A stretch of 64,000 nucleotides of DNA from Takakia lepidozioides (lineage: Eukaryota; Streptophyta; Takakiopsida; Takakiales; Takakiaceae): contig CM060732.1 in the NCBI GenBank assembly GCA_030704615.1, positions 5,518,001 to 5,582,000 on the forward strand. The letters run 5' to 3'. The notes under the pieces are model-generated. The model made no database searches, was not told the origin of the DNA, and saw only the letters and a program-made list of their open reading frames with translations. The position numbers and the translations under genes are program-made. Positions 1 to 9,329 of the stretch are shown one piece after another. The stretch's first letter is position 1. Each line of letters opens with the position of its first letter.

Positions 1-664
1 TAGCATCGGCTTTAACCAATAGAGGGATTAGTGGACCGTTTACCACTATGGCTCACGACCACTGCAACGAGCTACTTTTTTAGCAAACCTTTTAGGTTGC
101 GTAGGCAGTTAGGCAAACGGTCATTAACGACCGCAGACTGTAACGGCTCTTTCGAGCATAGTATAAAAAGGCTGCACGCAACTTAGAAGAGGGCAATATG
201 AGTATCAGTGATCAGTGTGTATTCAGGGACTCAGAGTGATTCAATGTGTACTTCTGTGATGATATGACGAACTCTGAAGTAAAGCCATGCTATTCGAAGT
301 ATCTCTGTGTAGAGTGAACGTGAGATGGAGAGAATGTGCATTATGAGAGAACGTGAGATGGTGAGAATGTGTATCATCTCAGGATAGTTCTTGTTTGCCT
401 TAACTACCATTTGCTTAACGACTGCAGTCTTTTCAACTAAGATCTTTCATGCCACAAAGACTGTAAGTTGAGCTTAATCAATAGGATTAAGCAGCCTGCA
501 GGGAGATGAATTCATACGATGTTCATGGTTTAGCCATCCTTTAAATGATTACTTCGTAATCGTTTCTGAAAGCATACCATCGGACAACCTCTGTTGCATG
601 TCTTAGAAAATGGGCAGTAGTGTTGATAGCCTGTTTTGTCTAAGTCATAAACCAGCGGTTAACA
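1..664 (+). mobile_element. 3' part of a 5' LTR (Ty3/gypsy copy C)
   Basis: The sequence ends in CA at 663-664, directly followed by a primer-binding-site-like sequence identical in its core to that of the complete element B. A TATA-like TATAAAAA lies at 162-169 and would start transcription inside the LTR. The left end of the LTR is outside the window, so length and target duplication cannot be seen. Called by analogy with element B, whose LTR/PBS junction has the same layout (CA, two bases, TGGCGACC). Confidence 0.7.
162..169 (+). promoter_or_regulatory. TATA box of the LTR promoter
   Basis: TATAAAAA about 500 bp before the LTR end is the only good TATA match in this LTR remnant. It is placed as expected for the U3/R boundary. 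Inferred from position and motif only. Confidence 0.4.
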
Positions 665-666
665 TT

Positions 667-684
667 TGGCGACCATACTGGGGA
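667..684 (+). other. Primer-binding site of copy C
   Basis: TGGCGACCATACTGGGGA starts two bases after the LTR CA end. The same 18 bases follow the 5' LTR of element B at 23968-23985. The TGGCG...CTGGGGA pattern resembles PBSs of Tat/Athila-type gypsy elements. I cannot name the primer tRNA with certainty. Confidence 0.7.
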
Positions 685-934
685 CTAACGGTATGTTGAG
701 TTCAAGTGTACTCAAGGAACCTGATGGTTACTCAGTGATTTCTTGAAATCACAAAAGAACAAGTCAACGGAAGCAAAGGAATGGAAAACATTCCTGGAAA
801 AATTTCATGGCTTAGCAATACAACATAAGATCTTTCTTTCAATTGCGAAAGAAGATGACAAATGGGGATTGAAGGGAGGAGTGATCAGTATTACACGAGC
901 ACCTTGAGAATGTAGAATCAGAAGTGAAGAATGG

Positions 935-2410
935 TTGTCCCGTCTAGCTTTATTGATTACTCTAATCCCAATCAGAAAAGTTTGCTACACTAGTTATATT
1001 TTCAGAGAAGGATGTTCAAATTATGAATATTGTCACATGATCATAGAAACAGTGGAGTACTGGATACCCAAAGACTTGTTGCAAGTTAGATACACTGAGA
1101 AAGACAGATGGTATTATTGTGCCCAAGTAGCAAGACTGGTATACGAAGTATCAGTAACCATTCTCAGAATGGAGGATGTGGCAGAAGGATATTCGTTACT
1201 ACTTGGCCGACCATGGTTAACACAAGCCCAATCACACCACAATTGGGGAAGTCAGACTCTCACGATCAAAAAGGGATCAGAACAAGTCACCATCACTACG
1301 AAACAACGAGGTACCATTCCACGAGAAAAACGACCTTGCATAGTGGAAGAGTATGATTGGTCTAGTGGACTATCAGATGAAGAAGAAGCCACAGTATATG
1401 CAGCACATCCACAGTTGGAACCTATTGGGCAATTAGTGGTCAAGCATACCACAACAGTAGGATGTCACATGGTGAACACCCAAGGAGAACCGAATACTTC
1501 GAGAACGGAAGATCCGGAGGAAGAAGCTATGGACACACCTCAACACCCTGCCCGTTTCTATCAAGAAAGGGAAGAGGATATTAAAATCAGTGAAGTACCT
1601 GCCACGATTGCAACCATCGGATAAGAGATTGCAGGAAGGACAGTAACGGAAGAAACTCAATTGATTCAAGTGAATCTAGGAACAGTGGAAGAACCATAGA
1701 TAATACGAGTAAGTGCAGGTCTTGAAGAATCATTTCTACAAGAAGCCACTGCATTATTCACTGAATACAAGGATGTATTTGCCTGGAACTACAAAGATTT
1801 GAAGGGTATACCTTCTAACATCTGTCAGCACCGAATTGAATTGGAAGTTGACACAAAACCAATTCGTCAGAACCGTTACAGAATGAACCCCAACTATGCA
1901 GCTAAAGTCTGGGAAGAAATCAAGAAATTACTGGATGCAGGATTCATATACCCAGTAGAGACACCACAATGGTTATCGCCCATTGTGATAGTACCCAAGA
2001 AAAATGGAAAACTACGAGTATGTGTGGACTACCGCAAGTTAAACGCAGGAACCAAGAAAGACCCCTTTCCACTACCTTTCACCGAAATAGTATTGGACAC
2101 AGTGGCCGGACATGAGATGTACTCATTCATGGATGGGTTTAGTGGGTACAACCAGGTGCAGATTGCAGAAGAAGACCGAGAAAAGACCGCATTCATCACT
2201 GAATGGGGAGCCTATGCTTACAAAGTCATGCCATTTGGACTTTGCAACGCACCAGCCACGTTTCAGCGGGCAGTATATGAGATATTCAAGAATTATCTCA
2301 ACGATTTTATGCAGGTATTTTTGGATGATTTCAGTGTCTTCGGACAGAAATCCAAACACTTGGCACAGTTAAAACTTTGCCTACAAGCCTGCAGAAACAA
2401 TGGAGTAAGT
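935..2410 (+). pseudogene. Ty3/gypsy gag-protease-RT remnant (copy C)
   Basis: One reading frame runs from about 935 to 2410. It begins with a short piece like the gag N-terminus of element B (YWIPKDLL, compare NWIPKDIL). It then jumps directly into the C-terminal half of the retropepsin (SLLLGRPWL), so most of gag, the zinc knuckles and the DSG half of the protease were deleted. Two in-frame stops follow, TAA at 1622-1624 and TAG at 1697-1699. RT starts near 1790 (KGIPSNICQHRIEL) and reaches the catalytic VFLDDFSV, with YSFMDGFSGYNQ and MPFGLCNAPATFQ upstream. Similarity to B stops near 2410, where unrelated DNA begins. RNase H and integrase are absent. The copy is dead and is a sister of element B. 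Confidence 0.85.
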
Positions 2411-3850
2411 GCCCCGGTGAGGGGGATTGCTATTTTGTCAGCCATCAGCCATCAATATGACGTGGACACACGAAAAATGGCCACGTGGCAAAGGGTCGTC
2501 CAATTTTTTTTTTCTTGGGCTGCCCGTAAATCCAAAACTGAATGATAGTAGTAGGAAATGAATGAGAACAACACTATATTGCTTGTCATCATTGGATAAC
2601 TAACGTCGAGACCTAACAAGGTAAAATACAAAACCCTTTAATTATCACAGAAGGTTGGCAAAGGCGGGGTATGAGTTGTGGACTTAAAGGACAGTAGTCG
2701 TAGGCTAGATGGCCGCGGAGAACACCTTCGTTGGCCAAAGGTGGAGGATGAAGAAGATGATCAGGGTAAAGTTGGGAAAAATGAAAATTTTCGTTTTATT
2801 ATTATTATTATTATTATTATTAAAAATTATTTTACATTGCTATATCATCCTCCACCTTTGATGGACGAAGGTTCGGGGTGAAGTGGAGGAAAATGATAAT
2901 TTTTGGAAGCACCATGGCTGAGCGAATGTTGTCACCTTCGTTAGTCGAAGGTGCAGTTTTTGGGCAGGTTCGTTGGGCAAGGGCAAATGTTCGTGCTGAC
3001 CTTCGTTGACCTTCGTTGACCTTCGTCACTGATGGAATTGAGCTGTTTACTGACAGAATAGGAGCTCTCCCCGGTGAGCAGGCGAAGCTCCGAATAGCCC
3101 GGCGGCCAGTTTGGGAGTTAGGCGCGCGCATCAAAGTGAGTAACTATGACTTGAAGGGGAGCTTACCGAAGTGAGGTACACGACACGAAAAATATGACCC
3201 AATCACACATGCTCTCCGTCAGCGAGGCTAGAACACGGCACCTCTTACCGTCATCACTGCGGGTGTCAGGGCGGTGCTCATATCCATCATATCCAAGGTT
3301 TGAAAGATAATCTCAACCTACCACCCAAATACACTACACTTCTACTACGAGCCTTACACTTCATAGCTATTACATCACTCACATCCCTAATCCTCAATAA
3401 ATGTAAAATTGAAAGTGGCGAGCTAGCCACTGTGTGACAGGTTACGGTGCGGATAGAGCTTATCCCTGAAAGGGGGCAGTACCCGCAATGGGAAGAGGCT
3501 CTTATTTACACTGGCTTCGTACATATAGTACAACAAGATAGTTTATTTTGGTCATAGTTATTATGTGATAAAAACCATTCACAACATTGTATAGTTATAT
3601 GGATTTGGGTTTTCGATGATGTTGCGACGGCTTCTCAAAACGACCAAAATTGTCCTAAAATCGAAAGCAAAAAATCAACCGGTTTTTATGTATCAGGAGC
3701 CACCGCTTGGCCCACCGTTTCTTCACCTACCCATTGTTACCTAAACAAATGCATGTAATCCATACAAGCCCTGCCATATAGGTTGTGACTTGTGAGGCAA
3801 GTCCTAATGGTTGAGTTGAGGTTATAGAGCCTTCCTGTTCTTTCCAATCA
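2411..3850. other. Intergenic stretch without a recognisable gene
   Basis: No ORF here resembles a known family. It holds an (ATT)n microsatellite at about 2795-2822 and an imperfect inverted repeat around it (2724-2751 against 2846-2871, sharing CAAAGGTGGAGGATGA). Short CCTTCGTTGAC iterations lie at about 2990-3028. Nothing else could be supported. Confidence 0.6.
2724..2871. repeat. Imperfect inverted repeat flanking an (ATT)n microsatellite
   Basis: The left arm (CCTTCGTTGG then CAAAGGTGGAGGATGA) and the right arm, read on the minus strand (CCTTCGTCCA then TCAAAGGTGGAGGATGA), match at most positions over about 26 bp. They enclose an AT-rich loop with nine ATT units. A related short palindrome, CACCTTCG/CGAAGGTG, follows at about 2936-2956. 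This may be a small foldback or MITE relic. No target duplication was found. Confidence 0.45.
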
Positions 3851-3852
3851 TT

Positions 3853-4486
3853 TGTCGTGCGCATATATATCGCTACACAATTACATCGTTGTCCAAACCA
3901 CACAACATATGTGCACACCAAACACTAGTCTATCACTAGTGCACCACTAGGCTGCCACTAGACAGCCACTAGTCATCACTAGTGCAGCCACTAGTCCATC
4001 ACAATGATAAGGAAGAAGAATACAAGCACAAGCTCATGCGAGCTCCCAAAGCTGAAGCGTAAACTCATGCATATATAACCTCATCACTCAAATACAAGTC
4101 AAGCCAAGTGCACCCCACGCCATGGGGAATCCACATTACGGCGCCATAGCTAGGCGCGGTGAGGCTCAACTCGAGAAAGATGAGCCCACCGCGATCTGCC
4201 GTGAAGATAACAACGTCAGGTGCCCAAACATGTATTGGCCCCTGGATTGACACTTGGGTCAATCCCAAATGTCAATATATAAAAGCTAGCTATTTCCTAG
4301 CTAACTTCACACTAGTGGTAAAATAACTTGACAGTTGTTGTGCGCATACATATTGCTACACAACTACATCGTTGTCCAAACCACACAACATATGTGCATA
4401 CCAAACACTAGTCTATCACTAGTGCACCACTAGGCTGCCACTAGACAACCACTAGCCACCACTAGTGCAGCCACTAGTCCATCACA
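3853..4486. repeat. R-S-R' structure: 151-bp direct repeats around a 329-bp core
   Basis: R (3853-4003) and R' (4336-4486) are near-identical direct repeats, each beginning TG and ending CA. The core S (4005-4333, TGATAA...TTGACA, with TATATAAAAG near its end) is repeated almost exactly at 48761-49090 in the same orientation, without R. On the minus strand the block is preceded by AGGGGGGCGAT, a polypurine-like tract just downstream of the integrase of element A. The block may therefore be or contain the 3' LTR of A. A matching complete 5' LTR was not found, so the identity is unresolved. Confidence 0.5.
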
Positions 4487-4746
4487 ATCGCCCCCCTAGC
4501 TGGCGCTTAGGTCCTAGTAAGTCCAGGTAGCCACAAGATGTGATAGTGGCCATAGCCTCACTAAGTCCTCCACCACTATCCCTACTACACTCAAACTCAA
4601 TAGATCAAGAGGCTGGGTACAAGAGTTGCCCTATCGTTAGTCGCCGTCTTGCAACCTGTGAACTTGAGCCTGAGATCTTGGGTATTGACTCCTATGAGCT
4701 TGGCCTCCCATGTGTTGTGAGCTACCACTAGTCATATCCACTGCCA

Positions 4747-6421
4747 CTATCCCAAGCAGTGTGGACATAACCAATCTCCATCAGGAACCCTCTCAAGAGG
4801 TGGTGTCAAACATCCCATGTGCCAACCTCTTGAGCATCGATGACACACCAGCATAGTGGCGGCACCACGAGCATGCCTACATAGCATGCAACGCAATCCT
4901 GCAGGTACCACTGCAAGGTTGGGATCTATCCTCCCATCCACATGTGGAAGGTGACATGGCGCACAATTTCTCACATGGTCCTTCCATACCATGCCATCTC
5001 GACCCTCCAGAATCAACACTCCTGAAGGCAACACCTCCCTGACCCTTAGAATCACACGTCCTGCTGTGACATCCAAGGTCGTAAGCGCTGTCTGCTGCAG
5101 ATACACATAGTCCCCAGGGTGGAAATGCCGAACACCTAGCCGATATCCCCCTCCACGTATAGTGACATACCTCAATGTGTCTCGGTGTTGGGCAATAGCA
5201 AGATTCTCAAAAGCCATAGGCATGACTCTCTTGAACAACTCTGCCCGCTGGGCACATGCTTGTGTCCACACATCCGGATCATCAAGGTTGAGGACTACTG
5301 CAGCCTCCCTGTGAATAGACGCAGGCAAATCTGGCTCTCGGCCAAAGAGAAGGAAATATGGTGAGAAGGAGGCAAGTGATGCTTGCTTGCTAAACCTGTA
5401 GCCCATGGCTAGCCAAAGTACCTGAAGATCCCAATCTCCTAGGTGTCCTTTTTGCAAGTCATACTTGCGCAAACCCTTCTTCACCGTCTGCACCACTCTC
5501 TCTGCCAAGCCATCGGCCTCAGGATGATCCCGAGAAGTGGTATGGTGGTCTATCAAGGCTTTCTCACACAAAGCCTAAAACTCCCCTAATAACTCTCTCC
5601 CTTGGTCCGTGAGTACCTCAGCTGGAGCACCGAATCGGCTAAGCACACGATCCAGGAATGCATACGCAGCCCCCTCACTAGCCTTGTCAGGCAACTCAAT
5701 CCATTTGGAGAAGTGCTCCACCATCACCAACACATATCTGTGGTGACGCATCGTCAGTGGCAAAGGCCCTACACACCATGCACCTAGCCACGAACTGTTG
5801 CACCTCTGTGTGCATACCACGCCACCAATACTGCCCCTGCAGTAAACTATGAATGCGTCGCACTCCAAAATGCCCTAACTCCTCATGGGCATGCCGCACT
5901 AACCGTGCATGCTGTGTTGGGTGAGGCACGATCCTCACCCGACCATCCTCCCACACTCGAAGCAGGTGTATCCCCTCCCACTTGAATCTCTTGGCTCGTT
6001 GTAGGATCCGATCCCTCTCCTTGGCAGTCACACTAGCTGTCGTGTCTCCAGTGCGGAGGTAGTCCAACATAACCGAATCCTCATGTATATCTCTGGCACC
6101 ACCTGGCTCATCACTAGCCTCAGGGTTCTTAGACACTCCGTCTACAGTCATCCCTGTTGTAGGTCCAACCTGACTTCCCAATGCCAAGATACACAAAAAG
6201 GCAGATGCATGCCATCCCGGCACCATCTCCTTGTCCGTCTCACCATGCCACCGAGCTCCAGTGTCATCCTGCTGGCTCGTGCATGGATTGCGACTCAATC
6301 CATCTGCATCCCTATTGACCAAACCCGGTCGATGCACAACCTGAACATGTCTCTCATGCTCCTCCACCATAGCATGAGAGGCAAAGCAATTCTTGTAAGC
6401 CTCAGGACCCACCGTATACAT
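4747..6421 (-). pseudogene. Element A: RNase H tail and integrase with C-terminal PHD finger
   Basis: Read leftward, the block starts with the last part of an RNase H domain (VVHRPGLVNRDADGLSRNP). It continues into an integrase HHCC zinc domain (HEELGHFG ... CMVC). Near 5780 a frameshift and apparent deletion remove the region of the first catalytic Asp. The core then continues (VLTDQGREL, DGLAERVV) across an in-frame TAG at 5575-5577, where family consensus suggests Gln. The C-terminus, about residues 225-270 of the last open stretch, is a complete C4HC3 PHD finger (CMLC, CHRC, HMGC, CPHC). PHD fingers usually read histone H3 tails, so this one probably steered integration to particular chromatin, as chromodomains do in chromoviruses. 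That role is inference. The copy cannot be active as it stands. Confidence 0.85.
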
Positions 6422-6759
6422 CGTCTCTCTCCTCTAGTGACAATAGGTCCAATGTCAGGCTCCCAATTGCCCTTCGTAACTGCAACCTTAAGTCCAGCAG
6501 GCTTAGAGGTAGAGGACGCGTCTCGTGGTTGCTATGCCGCAACCTCTTGAGCAGTACTCCCTGCCTACTCAGTCAATGACAAGGCCTCATCCTGCCCCAT
6601 CATCTCATCCTTGAGGACCTCCTCAACCTGAGAAGAATCCCTAACCTCATCCATCACAGCTGCCTTGGCTGCCAACTCCCTCTGAACCTCGAGCACCTCC
6701 CACGTGTGCCATGGATGTCTACACCCTGTGGTCCTCACCGGCTCGCCCCCACTCATTGC
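6422..6759 (-). other. Linker of element A where RT should be
   Basis: In gag-pol order, reverse transcriptase and most of RNase H should lie between protease and the RNase H tail. Instead only an acidic, low-complexity reading frame (6565-6756, EVLKDEMMGQDEALSL) and short linkers are present. No YxDD or other RT motif occurs on either strand. The RT appears to have been deleted or displaced when the methyltransferase was acquired. Confidence 0.6.
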
Positions 6760-7773
6760 CTATACCGTCTCGGTAGGCAGAGAGATCGTCAAGGGAAATG
6801 CACTCCGCACTCTTCGTTGCTCAGCCATAGCCAAGCTGATAATCCAGGTCAAGCAATTTAGATCCATTGCTTGCCCCAACACCTGACGACGTGATGCCTC
6901 AGAAAGAGAAGGCACCGCCGTGGTCCCAGTGGAAAAACCCATAGCCCGCTCTCGCTTGTCGGCATTAGGCTCCACTAATTGTTGCAACTGAGCATCCCAC
7001 AAGAGGCCAGGTCCATTATCCCGGAAAGCATGCGATCCTGGGAAGCTGAGCAGTGTAGGTAGTGCTGCTCGTGGTTGACCCACCTCGTTGACCACTGCCA
7101 AAGGCGAACGGTCATCGTGTCTCACACGCTGAGACTGCCTCCCTGTGTCCAAAATGCTATCCACTGTGAGGTGTGCTGGCCGCTGCACCCCATCAAATGC
7201 ACGCTTAAGCAGTGCGGGTGGCATCAAGTTAGTCCACCATAACCGTGGACGATGAGCCCGTGACCCCACTGCAGCTGCATCCAGCAACATTGCTGACCCA
7301 AGCCACGACTGGACTTGATGCACACTGGCCATCACCCTGGCCCGAGAATCGCCCATCAGTGGCACATTCTCCAAGATGTATGCTGGAGATACAGCCTGAT
7401 GAAGCTGTAAGTGGCGCAAAACCCGCACCATCTCCCAAAACAGACCTGACCTCGAGTCTCGCAATCTATTGCTATGCCCGGCTGATGAATACCCTTGGCA
7501 GGGCCAACCTGCCACTACCAAATCAATGAAGCCAACCCGCTCCAAATCCTGCGCCCCCAGCAAAGAGATGTCTGCTGGCAAGGCCTGCTGATATCCACGA
7601 ACCGTAGACACCGGCAACAACTCAGGGTATTGCTGCACCAACTGAGCAATATGACGGAGTGAGATGCGTTGTGCAGTCTCATCCCTCTCCACATATAGGT
7701 AACGTCGAACTCGTACACCTGCCTGTAACACAGCAGCTAATCCGGTGCTGATCCCGCCAAACAAGTCCAGAAT
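6760..7773 (-). CDS. Retrotransposon-borne cytosine-5 DNA methyltransferase, DNMT3/DRM-like
   Basis: This is an open frame of about 337 codons with the C5-methyltransferase motifs in conventional order. Motif I is ILDLFGGISTG (SAM binding) and motif II is YLYVERD. Motif IV is VVAGWPCQGYSSAG, with the catalytic Cys of PCQ. Motif VI is YILENVP, motif VIII is HRPRLWWTNL, motif IX is ERAMGF, and motif X is near VLGQAMDLN. The FGGISTGL start and the MGF...LGQA end resemble DNMT3/DRM enzymes, which methylate CG or non-CG cytosines de novo. It lies in frame with the protease remnant upstream, separated only by TGA (7774-7776) where CGA would give the usual Arg before ILDLF. It was therefore part of the gag-pol polyprotein. 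All catalytic motifs look intact although the rest of element A is broken. The PCQ in place of the PCN of DNMT3/DRM is notable. Subfamily placement is by eye. Confidence 0.88.
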   Translation of the reverse strand: MLDLFGGISTGLAAVLQAGVRVRRYLYVERDETAQRISLRHIAQLVQQYPELLPVSTVRGYQQALPADISLLGAQDLERVGFIDLVVAGWPCQGYSSAGHSNRLRDSRSGLFWEMVRVLRHLQLHQAVSPAYILENVPLMGDSRARVMASVHQVQSWLGSAMLLDAAAVGSRAHRPRLWWTNLMPPALLKRAFDGVQRPAHLTVDSILDTGRQSQRVRHDDRSPLAVVNEVGQPRAALPTLLSFPGSHAFRDNGPGLLWDAQLQQLVEPNADKRERAMGFSTGTTAVPSLSEASRRQVLGQAMDLNCLTWIISLAMAEQRRVRSAFPLTISLPTETV

Positions 7774-8374
7774 TCAAATGCCTTCATCCGGATACTGCCA
7801 CACAATAGGTGTGGTGTGCAATGGAGACAACTGAGGTGGTCCTGGTGCAATCCCCGCACTCTTCTCCTCTCCTGACGGTACAAAAGCCTCCACCCAGGCT
7901 TGTTGCACCCGTCGATCAGCATCCCGCTGCAAATCCTTGCTCGTGCCCCACAATGGAGTCTGAGCAACCATGGTAGGCAACTCCGCCATACCATACATGT
8001 CATCTTGCTCTCCCGGAGGTGGCACATCCTCTAAATGAGCGTTGCCCTCAAGCAACTCTCCAGGCCAACTCACTGCCGCTGTGAATGCTGTTAGTGTCCG
8101 CATCTTGCTTCGTTGGGCAACCGCAACTCCTCCTATGAACATCACAGGGAGCTGCACACGCCGGCCCTCCCCTGACTGCCATCCAGGCCTATAGGAAGCT
8201 GACTCCTCCCAAAAATCCAGGGTGAAGCCCATGGGGTACAACACTGCCCCACCAACAAGAACATCGTACGAGACCGCGTCTATCACAATGGCCTTGGTTC
8301 TCATCACTGAGCCATCTGTAGGATGATCCGGCTGTAGTCTGATAGCCACCTCACGCCGTGTTATGCCCCGAGCC
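7774..8374 (-). pseudogene. Element A: protease C-terminal half and spacer
   Basis: The frame reads ATSARGITRREVAIRL ... VIDAVSYDVLVGGAVLYPMGF. The latter stretch resembles the C-terminal part of retropepsin-type proteases in gypsy polyproteins. About 130 residues of spacer follow, then TGA at 7774-7776 and the methyltransferase. The catalytic DS/TG half is not visible on either side of the T1 insertion, so the protease is incomplete. The frame upstream of 8374 continues without a break into the gag frame at 19920 if T1 and one target copy are ignored. Confidence 0.7.
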
Positions 8375-8384
8375 GAGGTAGCCT
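8375..8384. repeat. Left target-site duplication of T1
   Basis: GAGGTAGCCT corresponds to GAAGTAACCT at 19910-19919 (8 of 10 identical). Both differences are transitions. On the coding strand of element A both copies stand in the same reading frame, and the frame is open across the restored site. This supports a 9-10 bp duplication made when T1 landed in element A. Confidence 0.65.
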
Positions 8385-9329
8385 ATACTATATGCGCACA
8401 CAAATGCATGCATATGGAGGAATGTATGCGTGCATACAAATTTTAGATATGCATAGGAACAATTTTATATGCACAACACTTAAATAAGGGTACCCAAAAA
8501 AAAAAAAAAAATTGTGATTCATCTAATCTTAGGGTCCATAGTTAAAATATCAAATGATGGAATAAGAATATTGTATATAGAATATTCCATATTCATTGTA
8601 TTATTATTATTCCACATGGATGAGTGTAGGAATGGGAGATGAACATGTTGCTTTTATGGCTTTCCAACATGAGAAAAAAGGTCGAAAAATTAAAAAGTGA
8701 CAAGGCACGGCTCCTTGTTAGATACAAATGGTGAAAGTACGGGCTCTTCCAATGGTGGGAGTCTAGTTTGAAGTTCAGAATGGAGCAATGCTAAGGGAAT
8801 GCTAGGGAGCTTGACAATGCTAGGGAGCTTTGTTACATAGGTTTTGCAGTATCTATATATCTATCTTCTGAAACATTTTTATTTTACAAAACATAATGTC
8901 CATCAGAGATAGAACCCACAACCTATCGGGTATCAAGCCTAGTTCATACCACTACACTACCCATTCAGACTTGAAACACTAATGAAATGAAACACTAATG
9001 AGATAAAGATAGTCACCCTGTGTGTACATAACATGCCACAATACTCATAAGGGTTGATCTTACTAATGATGAAATTTGATAGTGCTGAAGTGCATGTCGA
9101 ACTTGCATTAAGGTAAAGGGATCTATGAAATGCAGTAGAGATCTATGTACAAACTATTACATAGATAAATCAAATGACAGGAAGATAACATGAAATCTGA
9201 TTTCAACACCATGTCATTTGCCCCATTTATTTTACCTTACACTAGAGAGAAATACATGTATCATAAAAAATAACAAAAAATTCGGACTGACAATGAGGAC
9301 AATGTATTGTATATGTAATTTCTAATTAC
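8385..9329. other. Left arm of T1, non-coding
   Basis: AT-rich, with a poly-A run near 8494-8510 and a tRNA-like SINE head at about 8905-8960 on the minus strand. No ORF with family similarity is present. It forms the region downstream of the leftward methyltransferase gene. Confidence 0.5.
8890..8970 (-). repeat. tRNA-derived SINE head
   Basis: On the minus strand, TAGTGTAGTGGT (8948-8959) fits a pol III A box. GGGTTCTATCTC (8906-8917) fits a degenerate B box about 40 bp downstream. The sequence between them does not fold into a clear functional tRNA, so a tRNA-derived SINE is more likely than a tRNA gene. The 3' end is not defined. Confidence 0.5.

Noticed and set aside
6760-8349. Reading the cytosine methyltransferase as a host gene
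   Set aside because: It is in frame with a retroviral-type protease remnant and followed by RNase H tail and integrase on the same strand, without introns.
8890-8970. A true tRNA gene
   Set aside because: A and B boxes are present but the acceptor and anticodon arms do not pair. A SINE head fits better.
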